Assembly (NCBI GenBank): GCA_951640165.1
Contig: OX621237.1
Location: forward strand, 11,718,001-11,782,000
DNA from: Pseudoips prasinana
Taxonomy: Eukaryota; Arthropoda; Insecta; Lepidoptera; Nolidae
Reading direction: 5' to 3'
Length of the DNA: 64,000 nt
The position numbers and the translations under genes were made by a program. Below the pieces are notes generated by a model. It worked only from the letters and a program-made list of their open reading frames with translations. It did not search any database and was not told the origin of the DNA. This document shows, piece after piece, positions 53,976 to 64,000 of the stretch. Each line of letters begins with the position of its first letter. Position 1 is the stretch's first letter.

Positions 53976-54196
53976 GGGTTCCGTACCAAAAGGGTAAAAC
54001 GGGACCCTATTACTAAGATTTCGCTGTCTGTCTGTCTGTCCGTCTGTCACCAGGTGGTATCTAACAAATATAAAAAAAACTAAATAAAATAAATATTTCA
54101 GGGGGCTCTTATAAAACAGACGTGAATTTTTGGCTCGTTTTTATAGATAAGGGTACGGAACCCTTCGTGCGCGATTCCGACTCGCATTTGGCCTTT
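53976..54196 (+). mobile_element. Short (GTCY)n MITE, copy C
   Basis: It starts TTAGGGTTCCGTACCAAAAG, has CTGTCTGTCTGTCTGTCCGT (about 54023-54042) and ends TACGGAACCC, CGATTCCGACTCGCATTTGG. Same terminal design as copies A and B but internally deleted. Confidence 0.8.
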
Positions 54197-55164
54197 TTAA
54201 TTACATAAACACGTCTTTTAAATATGTTCACAAATTCCAACCTATTTATTTATTTGTTTAAATTGAAATACGTGTAATCACCACAAGATAAAAATATGTT
54301 CCTAAATATCCGCACTTATTTTTTATTTAAATTTGGTTACCTTAGTCATAATTCTAATTGTAGAGTGGTCACTTTATGGAATTATATTTTGTGATGAATC
54401 ACTGTCTGATAAAACCAATCACTAAGTCTATTGAATAGGTAATACGTACCAACGTCTTCTATCGAAACTTCAGTTATCTCAAACATTTTCTATATTTTCA
54501 CTATGATTTTATTATTCCTCTCGTCTATGAAACCCTATTGTGTTCACAAATTTAATGTGTCACGTGGGCTTTGACTAAAGTCTGGAAGGTAATATGTGGT
54601 CTAATAATGGCAAAGCATATTTACAAGCGGCAATCATGACAATAGACTAAATAATATATATTTGCTTTGACGGCTGAAATTACATGGTACAGATATTACT
54701 AAGCATCTCTACTTACAAATATATCTGAGTACGTGTGAGGAATCTCATCAATAAAGAAAGGTTTCATTCCAATACAATATGCTTTATATAACTATAAGTA
54801 CAGATAAACTATAATTTTAAATATTTTTTTAAACTTTTATTATGATATAGTTCCATAGTAGCTTAACAATAATTAAGATTCATGACTGCAGGTACATTTA
54901 ATCCACAACAACTTATGGTTAATGAAAGAAACCAATCATGCAAAACATAACATAGAGTTAAGGTTTTTGTACAAACAAGTGAGCAGTTTTTGTTGTTTGT
55001 TAGAACCTAGTTAATCACAAGTATTATACTACAATGCTATGCTAAAAGGGAGTGATCTTCCTTCCAACAAACTGCTGTGAACCCGAAATAAATAATTTAA
55101 TCGTTTTTTCTATACCGTCCAAGTGGGAGGGTATAGAAAAAAATGGTTCTTGTTCTTCTTGTTT
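54197..55164. other. Spacer with one possible short exon on the minus strand
   Basis: At about 54487-54448 (minus) AAAATG opens MFEITEVSIEDV and meets a GTACGT donor in phase 1. The phase would suit the lectin gene, but nothing else supports it. A TATACCGTCCAA / TTGG-like inverted pair near 55105-55140 (TTTTTTCTATACC ... GGTATAGAAAAAA) is a short perfect hairpin. Confidence 0.3.
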
Positions 55165-55450
55165 CTTATGAACATCAGCCTAAAGTAGTACACTGTTGGA
55201 CATTGCTCTCCTCCAAAGGTAACTCCACAATTTAGAGAGATTTGACGTTGTCACCGCACTTGGCGTGCGAATTAGCGACCGCAGTTAGACCACCTAACTA
55301 GCTAGTACAGGTCGACGCTAGGTGTCGCTGCTGCCCAACTACCTGATGTATCTCTTAGTCTCCTTTGACGACACTCACGGCGCCGGTTCTCTTATTCTTT
55401 TTAGGTCGGGAACCACACGGCTTCTTATGATTCGATAGAGATCTGACATG
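55165..55450 (-). repeat. LINE/SINE tail-type repeat, minus strand
   Basis: The + strand has AACATCAGCCTAAAGTAGTA, CACTGTTGGACATTGCTCTC, AGTCTCCTTTGACGACACTC and GGTCGGGAACCACACGGC. The reverse complement ends in the same GGCTGATGTT tail as the others, and the GCCGTGTGGTTCCCGACC start is typical of this family in Lepidoptera. Confidence 0.65.
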
Positions 55451-56424
55451 AGCATGGTTTTAGTTGCTCCCCGTAGCAGTAAGCTTTAGCCAGACCCTGG
55501 CATCAAACCCTGGACCCTGCCTAATCATCTGCGGTCGTGTTAGAGTTACCAGTAGGTCAACTTGATCAGTCAATTGACAATAGTAAGCCCTTTGTACTCA
55601 ATATGCCACAACAATTGATAGCCTATACCTACTCAATCAAGCCAACTCAATTTCCCCGTAGACGAGATTTCACGTGAAACATTAATCACGAACTATCGGT
55701 CAGTGTAACCACGCCTAAGTGCCTCCGAGGAATTCAACCAGTTTAAATTACCACTTAATTAAAGTCCCGTCTGCCTATTTAGCAGCTAATTTCCTTCGGA
55801 TCGAACGCCTCCAGCAATAAGGGCCTTTGGATACGGAGATTCTTGGAATTGTTTAATTAAATACCTATGTAGCAAAGTGTTGGGTAGGCGAGTTTTGTAT
55901 TGTTTGGTGGAGCAGATTGTTTTTATTTGCTTGAATAGATAAATTTCGTTGAAAGTATCCGAACATTTTAGATTTTGGAATTTTAGTAAAGGATTTCTAA
56001 ACACTGTAGGTCTCTTCAAGGAATACACTGTGAAGAATAGCATAAAATTAATCACTTTTTAAAAATTACCTTTGCAAGTCTGTTGTAATTTCTTAGTAGT
56101 CACAGAATTATAGGCTTTCTCACTACAATATTGCTCTATTATTAGTAAAGGATTTAATGATTAAGAATATATTAAACCATAATCGCCAGGCTAGGCTGAT
56201 TAGCGTCGCGGTATAATGATCATAGTTAACAGAGGAACAGTCCTGTTCGTTCTATTTTTTTAGAATATAAACTTTTATTTTTCCATACATGTGTTTTGCA
56301 TGCATATTGCATGTTCAGACATGTTTCCCTTGCAAATATTACAATTATTAAAATAAAAATTGTAAGATGTAGGTATCTATAATTAAATATGAACATTACA
56401 GTTATGAAAAGTTAATGATATGAT
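55451..56424. other. Spacer, nothing recognised
   Basis: An 89-codon minus-strand frame (56055-55786) has no domain. No RNA gene or repeat edge. Confidence 0.35.
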
Positions 56425-56711
56425 ATGCTCCAGACTTCTTAAAGAGAAATTGTAATTATATTGGAATATTTGCGTTGCTTTGATCTGTTGACATGTAACC
56501 TTAATTTAGCCTACTTATAAATGACAATGTATTTGTATAAATAATATTTATTACGGCAAAACATATATAAAATCATATAGTGAAAATGAATGCAATAAAC
56601 CAAATACATTGTCATTTATAAGTAGGCTAAATTAAGGTTACATGTCAACAGATCAAAGCAACGCAAATATTCCAATATAATTACAATTTCTCTTTAAGAA
56701 GTCTGGAGCAT
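56425..56711. repeat. Perfect 111-bp inverted repeat, 65-nt loop
   Basis: Arms 56425-56535 and 56601-56711 are exact reverse complements over all 111 bases; pairing stops at 56424/56712. The loop (56536-56600) is AT-rich and non-coding. No target duplication or coding frame is evident. Confidence 0.95.
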
Positions 56712-58856
56712 TTTAGTATATGCTTTGACAGCTAGAAGCGATTTAACTCTTTTCAATCACTCAGTTGTTTAGATTTAGCTCTTTGGTATTTTATTAAAGA
56801 ACACTGGAGATACGCATAAAACACTTTTCTGCATAAGTTTAGTCCTATCCATGTTTAGATACAGTCTGCTGTTGTCGCGTCTGTTACGGGGAGCAACATA
56901 TGCTAGGCGCGCAAAAAAAAATAGGATTATTTTTGACGTACACCACAACGTACTACTTCTAAGATTTAGATATTTCGTCGGAATGGTTTCTTCCCAACGT
57001 ATTTTTTTAACACCTATACCTGACGAAAGCTAAGTGTGAACAGTGTTCATTCTCAGTAGCCAACAACCCCGCAGAGGTTTTGGAAATTAAATAAAATATA
57101 TCACTTGTTCAGTAACAGATTATTCAAATATTATTCTGATACCTACTGTTGATTTAACTTTCTCCGCTGAAGTTTAAATATAATTACTTAAGTACAACAC
57201 AAGTACGTGCAAGTAATTACAAACTCTACAAATGCAGAAACAAGAATATTAATAGTGTTTACTTAACCCTCCAAGTAATAGGTGTGCACAGAGCCCGGAC
57301 ACAGTTTAACCGTAATTATGTAGAACATATCATTTTCGCTAGAAAGGGTGACCTAGGTTCTCAGTCAATATGTAGATGATTTCTCACCTATTTACGTAAG
57401 TAGATTAATTTTTGAGCGTATTAATGCGTCTCGTGTTTAAGTTATATTAACATACAATATTTGTCAAATCATGTCAGAAACTTATTGGATGACTAACAAT
57501 TCTGGGGCAAGCGTACGTTCGAAAAAAAGCACTAAAGCTCTTATGGAATTGAATTGATGTTTATTTGTCAAACAGCGTGACACAGCCAACACCATAATTG
57601 AATATAGGGACCCTGTAAGATATTGTCTACGGGTTGTTATTATGAGACACTATTATATATACTACAGATTAAGGTTTAAAAGCAGCTCTATCCAATAAAC
57701 TAATTCTATGATTAATTTTCCAAAAAAATACGTATGTCGTCTAGTAAAACTACATAATTATGTAAAGGGGTAATTATTTATTAAACTCCTTTGATTATAC
57801 AGTAGCAACACTCGGCGTACTGGCCGATTGTTATCCCCACTAATGGGAAATTATTTTTAAATACCAGCGTATAATCTGTAAGCATTGTAACTTTTTATTT
57901 ATAAGTCTCCAAAATATAGGAAATACTTGAAAAAAGAACCGTGCTTTTCTTTGTTATTTTATCTGAAAAAATAAGACAAATATTATAAGTCCCCAGAGAC
58001 TTCTAATATTTTTGGATTTAAACTTAGAGTCTATATGTCATAATACATATACTCTAAATTTAAATCTAAAATTAATTACAGTAAACTTAATCCACACCTT
58101 TGTTCAGGTGTGTTCTTCGCAGACAAGGTTTATGCAATGTGATACTACTAGTAATACTTATACTATGGCACGGATCTGAAATTGAATGTAAACATAGGTA
58201 CTTATGTACTCAGCGGGTTCCCACAGTGTTTTATCACATCATGTGCACAGGAACGTGCGTCCCCAGTGCATAGTCAAAGTGGATTAATTTATATTTAACT
58301 ATATTAGAACACACTTGAAAGAAGTAAAATGTTTTTAGAATGGAAATGCTGTGAAAAGACTGAGATTCATGAGATTTATATTGAGGAATATAAAACGGTG
58401 CTAGTAAGAAATGGATATTTTTTTACTTATAAAATATAAAAAGCTATAAGAAAATAAACAAAAGTAAAAGTTCTTATGCTTTGATAATACTAACCTGGGA
58501 GTTAAGTGAATCTCCTTGAATATTTAATAATTGAAAATACTATTTATGTGTTTATAATAATTCTTGCGTATATATAAAATGCTTGAATAGCAATGCTAGT
58601 TTCAGATAATTCGCTGATTGAAAACCGCCCATTGTATGTTATAGCTTTTAATGTTGAAAGATACTTAGCTGGTTAAGGCTTCATTCACACTAAATATTGT
58701 GGAAAGAATAAAAACTTTAACGCATAGGAAGTCATCGGTTCCATTCATACACCGAACTATATTTGTGAAAAAACTAAGATTTGTTTTGGTGTCTGGGAAT
58801 GAGGGCGTTCGTGCCTCTGAAAGCACATAAGTCGTCATCTTGTGTTTTTTTTTATT
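56712..58856. other. Spacer of 2.1 kb with one imperfect hairpin
   Basis: No gene. At 58011-58072 TTGGATTTAAACTTAGAGTC and its near complement form an imperfect hairpin of about 27 bp with an 8-nt loop. Otherwise AT-rich. Confidence 0.4.
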
Positions 58857-59087
58857 CACACATCTGGTCCTAACCTAAGCAAAGCTTGTACTATGGAAAC
58901 CAGGTAACTGATATACGACATATACCACTTAGGTATATAGATAGTATATTTTATACATACCTTTATAGATAATAACACCAAGACTCAGAACAAACAGACA
59001 TGTTCATGCACACAAATATCTGTCCTGGGTGGGTATCGAATCCACGACTTGCGGCGTGAAGGCAATTATCTACCAACCACGCACTAA
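58857..59087 (-). mobile_element. tRNA-derived SINE, family A
   Basis: The + strand has CCTGGGTGGGTATCGAATCC (box B complement), GCGGCGTGAAGGCAATTATC and ACCAACCACGC (box A complement). The remainder matches 11688-11938 in order. Confidence 0.8.
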
Positions 59088-60860
59088 TCAGAAACCAAAC
59101 AGAATCTCACACATTGTCTAAGCTTCTTAGTAAATAAATATCGAGAACCAATTTCCCTCGAAGATCTTTATCAAACTGACATTTACACACTCTGTTCTAT
59201 ATTTAAAATGATAATGATGATACGTGTCACAGGCAGTTCAAACTCTCCGCCTGCTATCAAGGCGTTATGTAAATTGGCAGGATTACCTTTATCGCGTAAC
59301 ATTCTTAAAGCCAAGATCACGCTCGAGGCGATATCGTTAAAGAGGTTATTATAATATTTATAATGGAATTTGGGACAGCTTTAACTGAATTTAGGTACAC
59401 ATCTCAAAGTCGAAGACACGTGTTTAAATGTAAATGTATTTTAAATTAGCATGTGTTTCTCAAGAATGATTAAATTTGCTTGGAAAATCTCCTGAAATGT
59501 TGTGTATCGAAGCGTTACTCGCGAGAGATATATTTTATACCTATAAGGCTAACGAGGGTAGCTGTAGTAACAAGACGTAATTAATGTTGCTCTATAGTTT
59601 TCAGTTAAATCAATATATTTTGTTGTATATTCTTCAAAATACTCAAACAATTATTACCTACCTGTCGTTGGCTGTTTTTTTTTACTACACTAAAGAACTG
59701 TTTTTAATACGATGACTTCTGAACGAGTAATCTTACCTCAAATGGAGGATATTTTCGTGAACAAGATGTCCCGACTTTTAGAATCAAGAAGGAGAAAATA
59801 CCAATCTAGTGCTAGGAGCCTTGAATATCTTATAGAGACAAACTAAAGTTATAAACAGAACTGACCGAATGGAGCAGGAGACCGAATGTTTTGATCGTTC
59901 AGGGCGGTAGTCCACCGCTTAGGTAATTAAATAGTCCAATGTAAGAAATCTAAGAACGTTATTACAGGATAAACAAACCAAATAAATAATACGCTCACTA
60001 AAATACATAGCAATATGGAAAAAAATAGAGCATTTCAATTAATTTTTCGTTCATAAAGTGAACCAATATCAGTTTGTTTACGGATGACAGCAATTAAGGG
60101 GCGCATGTTGTTTGCTGGACGTTCGGTGTCAAGTGACCGATGGCGCGTCGTGTCGCCCCCTCCGCCATTTATTCCAATTAAAAAATAAAATTTATTTTTG
60201 AAAATAGAATTCGTTACGGAAACTTTTTAATATCGTTTTATTTTTAAATTGTAAACGTCAACTACACGCTTGGAATGTTAAGACAATTAAAATTAACAAA
60301 TTGTTTTTCGATGTATGAAAAAATGCATGAGTGACATGGAAATTATACTTAATGTGATCTTTGTTATCGTTGAACACTTGGCAAAATTATTCGCGTACCT
60401 ACAGTTTTCGAGGAATATTACCAGTTGGAATATTTCAAATATACATATAATGCTTTTATAATCTTAGTCAGTTTATATGAATATAAAATTTCTAGGAATT
60501 AATTGATTCGTTAGTTCTAGACAAAACTTTTAGCTAGAAGAATAATTACTGTTTAAAACATATAACATTAACTTAAACATATTTAAGTGTTTATTTTGAC
60601 AAGATTAGCCATTATCTTAGAAATTTTTTAATAATTTAAGGATAAATTTATAGATCGACATCAGATCTTACCAAAATATCGCATTAGGTATATTTAAACA
60701 TACAAAACATACGGTCATATTAAGAAGGGGTTCCTTGTTGAATATGGATAAAGTAATCGTAAAATTAAAATTATCGTTTAAATGTTAAAAAACGAATGTA
60801 AAAAATGTAGTAATTCAAGATAACTGTAACCAAAATCAAGAATGAAATCAATTTCATGTT
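59088..60860. other. Spacer of 1.8 kb, no gene supported
   Basis: An ATG-started 44-codon frame at 59712-59846 (MTSERVILPQMEDIFVNKMS...) is the only protein-like short frame and cannot be told from chance. A GC-richer patch at 60085-60175 (TGGCGCGTCGTGTCGCCCCC) is unassigned. Confidence 0.35.
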
Positions 60861-61017
60861 AACCGACTTCATAAAGTTAAAGAAGGTTATCAACTCGAAT
60901 GAACTTCTGATTTCTCCCTTATAGGTACATATTTGATCTTCTTCCGTTGATAGGAAATACTTTTGAGATGGTTCCAGCTTTAAAATCGAATGCTACAAAT
61001 GAAAGTTGAAGCCGGTT
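60861..61017. mobile_element. Small MITE-like element with AACCGACTTC / GAAGCCGGTT ends
   Basis: AACCGACTTCA (60861-60871) is the near complement of TTGAAGCCGGTT (61006-61017). Lepidopteran repeats with AACCGACTTC termini are common. Internal sequence (GAAGGTTATCAACTCGAATG) also fits that type. Confidence 0.45.
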
Positions 61018-61998
61018 CTATGTTTTTCAAGTGGCAACTTCTTTAGCGGCGTTGGGTACATTTTTGGGATTGGTAAAAAATGTTAAACTCGCATCAGGAC
61101 ACGTATTCGTAAGACGGAGGGTTTTTTTAATTCACACTGGCCGTTGATACACTCACATGATCGTAGCTTTTTGAAGTAATAAGCTCCATTTGCAACGTTT
61201 TTTTTTCATAATTATGTAAGATTTTTTGCAGCCGACGGCCTAACCAAAATTAGTTCTATTTTTTAAATTTATGCCCCTCAAAGCAATAACTATGAATCTT
61301 TACCGCCAATAGATGGGAAGTAGCACCGTCCACTCGCTACTCGGATCAAATAAACACCACTTTCCGACTATGAGAAATGAAATAATAGTTTTCACTTCTA
61401 TCGGCAGTCCCCGAAGAATTCCCTACATGATGATTTTTAAACAGTAGTTATTTGTTCTTCTCAATTTGAAAATACATATCTCTGATATTATTGTATAGAT
61501 ACCAATCACTTCAAATTCCATATAAACTAATCTGCCCGCAATTTGAAACAAATGTAGATCTTAGTCCGAAGTTACATCTAAGATAGCAATTCTCCCGAAA
61601 ATAGTTTGCTATAAGTAACTAACATTTCTAATAAGATGATACATGGTAAAATTAGGAATTAAATAGGGACCACATCGTTTTTAGCGTGTATCTAAACGCG
61701 CTGGACAGATCATATTAAAGATACGCCGCTATTGATTTTTAAAGAACCTAGCCTAGACATGTAGCTGAAGCCCGTTCGAATAATTGTTTGTGACACGGCT
61801 CGGACATATTATATCAAGCTTGACTTCTAATGACATCTTTAGCAATGACTTAGATATATGAAGTATCAAAAGTAGACTATAACAGGTATCATATCCAATT
61901 TTAGACTACACGGGCCTTAGAACCAAAATTCTACTACATTTACTGTCTTAACTTATTCGTAAACTGCCAAGGCAAGACATTAGGATAGGAATAAACTT
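61018..61998. other. Spacer, nothing recognised
   Basis: AT-rich, no coding frame. The 8 bases before 61999 (ATAAACTT) are the left target duplication of the next element. Confidence 0.35.
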
Positions 61999-62189
61999 AA
62001 TGTGTTTCTATCTAGCGGGACCCCCTTAGCTAGAGCGATGGAAGTGTTGAGAGCGATTAGCTTGTCCAATGTACCTACCAAATATAATGAAGTGGTCCGA
62101 TGTACCTCCGTTGTATCCACAGAAATGACCTCTGAAGTCGATTTCCATCCAGCGGGGCCCTAAGAAGACCCCGCTAGATAGAAACACAT
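61999..62189. mobile_element. MITE with 20-bp perfect ends and 8-bp target duplication
   Basis: ATGTGTTTCTATCTAGCGGG (62000-62019) is the exact complement of 62170-62189. ATAAACTT occurs at both flanks (61991-61998 and 62190-62197). One extra A separates the left duplication from the left end. An 8-bp duplication suggests a hAT-, P- or Merlin-type source. No ORF. Confidence 0.85.
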
Positions 62190-62197
62190 ATAAACTT

Positions 62198-62539
62198 TAT
62201 TTTTAAATTATTTAATTATGAAGTAAAACTTTTTATTTATATTCTACTTTATATATAATTTGACTTTAAATTATTTACTTATGAAGTATGTAGCATTGAG
62301 ATTCTTGGTTCGGTTTGACGACGACGACATGATTATTTAACCAACGAATGTTCTAAGTAAATAAGCAGTTAAGTTAAGTAAATTTATATATTTCACACAG
62401 TTCACAATAAAGATTGACAAAGTAAATGAACATCGTCAAATGTGTTAAGCTACTTTAAACCTAGTTTGTATGAGGAACAAACCGACCATACACCATAAGT
62501 AACTCCACGAACTTCTATTTTTGTCAAGAACCATCAGAA
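62198..62539. other. Spacer, nothing recognised
   Basis: AT-rich. A local repeat of AATTATTTAATTATGAAGTA / AAATTATTTACTTATGAAGT (62204-62290) is a short duplicated segment of about 65 bp. Confidence 0.4.
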
Positions 62540-63110
62540 CGGATCTTCAAAGTAATAATGTTCTATTTCTGCACATAATGACATAGGTACAATACGTACG
62601 CTTCTTCAAACGTTCTTTCTATGAGGAAAGTATCGACAAAATATCGCAACAATATTCTATTTGCATTTAAAGTGTTTATATTAAAATATCGTTAACATTT
62701 GTTACTCAAAATAGTAATATCTATTTCTAATATGATCAAATATTATACGCTATTTTTCGTTTTGTTTCTATAGGAAAAGTATTAACCATTCAGCAACTTA
62801 AGTATCGCAAATAAAATTCTAATTTTATTTAAAGTGTTTATATCGAATTAATTTGTACCGTAGTTTTCTTTTCCTCAAGATTGTCAAAATGTTTTATTCA
62901 ACGGCGTAATATTCTATTTCTACACATCATCCAATATGATACGCTGTTTTCCACTTTGCTTCCAGGGGGTAAATATTAACCGCGCAGCTCATTAAGTATA
63001 GCAACAAAATTCTAACTGTATCTAAAGTGTTTGTTTATATCTAAATAATTTGTATCGCAATCGTATCGTACAGAGTAATGTAATATATATTTCTACGTAT
63101 TTCGTTGATT
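62540..63110 (+). repeat. Diverged tandem array, about three and a half units of 160-190 bp
   Basis: Ordered blocks recur: TCTATTTCT(A/G), ATTATACGCT, TTTCTATAGGAAAAGTATTAA, AAGTATCGCAA-AAAATTCTA and TTTAAAGTGTTTATAT. The AAAGTGTTT anchor lies at 62669, 62831 and 63024. A partial fourth unit starts near 63081. Confidence 0.7.
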
Positions 63111-63520
63111 CAATTATTGTTTGAGTGGAATGTAATATTTTATGACGAAATTATCGCTCTAAGAGGGTACCTAATAAATTTTAATGAATTTTTAAAGTGC
63201 CACTCAGCTTCAGATAATGGTTGTCAGATTATTTTAACATAATTTAGCTTCAAATACAAATGTTGTTATACTTATTCAGTTCTTGTGTCTATTCATATAA
63301 CTACAGATAAAGGGCGTTATCTATTTAGTTTTTATAGATTGTATCATTGAAAAGACTACTAAAGGTTGAGAACTAAGTTTTTAAATGATTGGTGATGATT
63401 AATTTGGTTTAATTTTTGAGACATAAAAAATCATTGATACTCGATTGATGACGAACAATTTAAATACCAACAAGTTGGTTTAGAATCCTTGGTGAGTGTG
63501 TCATTGATCAGGTTTTACTC
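63111..63520. other. Spacer, nothing recognised
   Basis: AT-rich, no coding frame. Confidence 0.35.
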
Positions 63521-63635
63521 GTACATACGGCTACATATCTAGCTATACATTTCCAGTATAAGCTGACCTGGAAATCCTATACAACTTGAGATTAGCGTAT
63601 ATTGGAAATGTATAGCTTGATATGTAGCCGTGTAT
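63521..63635. mobile_element. Foldback MITE, copy 2
   Basis: GTACATACGGCTACATATCT and its near complement ending at 63635 enclose AGCTATACATTTCCAGTATA / complement. It has the same arms as copy 1 (11217-11345), with a slightly shorter centre. Confidence 0.85.
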
Positions 63636-63857
63636 ACTAGCTATGAAATAAAGCATTGAATTATTGATTTTTCTTAGAATATAGGTCAAATCTGAACATA
63701 TTTTATGTCATTTCAAATTCAATACGGATGAACTGAGAATGTAAATTGACACAATTTTTTACTGTCTGTATGAAAGTACTGTCTATATGAAAGTTTCTAA
63801 GTTTTTCTTAGTAGAAAATACCCAGCACTACTAGCCATTAGGCTAAAACGTAGTAGT

Positions 63858-63893
63858 CAAGATAGCGCAATATATTAATATTGCGCTATCTTG
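63858..63893. repeat. Perfect 16-bp hairpin, 4-nt loop
   Basis: CAAGATAGCGCAATAT (63858-63873) pairs exactly with 63878-63893; the loop is ATTA. Confidence 0.92.
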
Positions 63894-64000
63894 TCCGGTC
63901 TTCTTCTATGTGGATTGAGTAAGTGGAACATCAAGTAGGTAGATCTGGTTCTACCAACGCATCGGGTTACTACTTCTAGACATCAATTCAATAATTTAGG

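Noticed and set aside
55786..56055. 89-codon minus-strand ORF
   Set aside because: No domain, AT-driven composition, no neighbouring exon signals.
59712..59846. 44-codon ATG-started ORF
   Set aside because: Protein-like composition, but the length is expected by chance and there is no splice or domain support.
1..64000. CRISPR array, bacterial operon or integrated virus
   Set aside because: No regularly spaced identical repeats, no operon-like gene runs and no viral structural genes. The periodic stretch at 62540-63110 has long, diverged units.

Overview
The window looks like nuclear DNA from a butterfly or moth (Lepidoptera). It is AT-rich and made mostly of transposable elements. The repeats are ones typical of lepidopteran genomes: tRNA-derived SINEs, LINE tails ending in (ATG)n, Helitron-like elements ending in CTAGT, MITEs carrying (GTCY)n microsatellites, a cecropia-type mariner and an R1-clade non-LTR element. 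There are no bacterial operons, no CRISPR array and no convincing tRNA or rRNA gene.

Only one host gene is well supported. On the minus strand (22378 down to 16333) four exons with matching splice sites and phases encode the C-terminal part of a C-type-lectin-domain protein. The lectin fold spans two exons, a short four-cysteine segment follows, and a 587-residue Thr/Ser-rich last exon ends the protein. The N-terminal exons were not found. The introns hold a GC-rich long-inverted-repeat element (20573-21850) and other repeats.

Layout: 353-1675 intact DD41D mariner-like transposon; 3648-4152 3' fragment of an R1-like LINE; about 4630-8810 a nearly complete but broken LINE whose first ORF resembles an SGNH hydrolase; 9.3-12 kb SINEs, a 60-bp perfect palindrome and a foldback MITE; 13140-14350 a 5'-truncated jockey-like LINE with an open reverse-transcriptase frame; 16.3-22.4 kb the lectin gene; 25032-27395 an unclassified DNA transposon with CCCAAGCAGC ends and its own small broken gene; 28.9-31.7 kb decayed LINEs; 34008-35295 an intact cecropia-type mariner inserted into a Helitron-like repeat; 36-38 kb SINEs and tails; 38382-about 42545 the R1-like LINE (minus strand), broken by nonsense codons, a frameshift and a changed catalytic residue; 43.8-46.4 kb two related (GTCY)n MITEs in opposite orientation; 49.2-50.9 kb a second, decayed jockey-like LINE; 56425-56711 a perfect 111-bp inverted repeat; 60.8-63.9 kb small MITEs, a diverged tandem array and hairpins.

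The elements act independently; there is no gene cluster. The main biological interest is in the two open transposases, the unclassified 25-27 kb element, several near-perfect foldbacks that could give double-stranded RNA, and the lectin gene.
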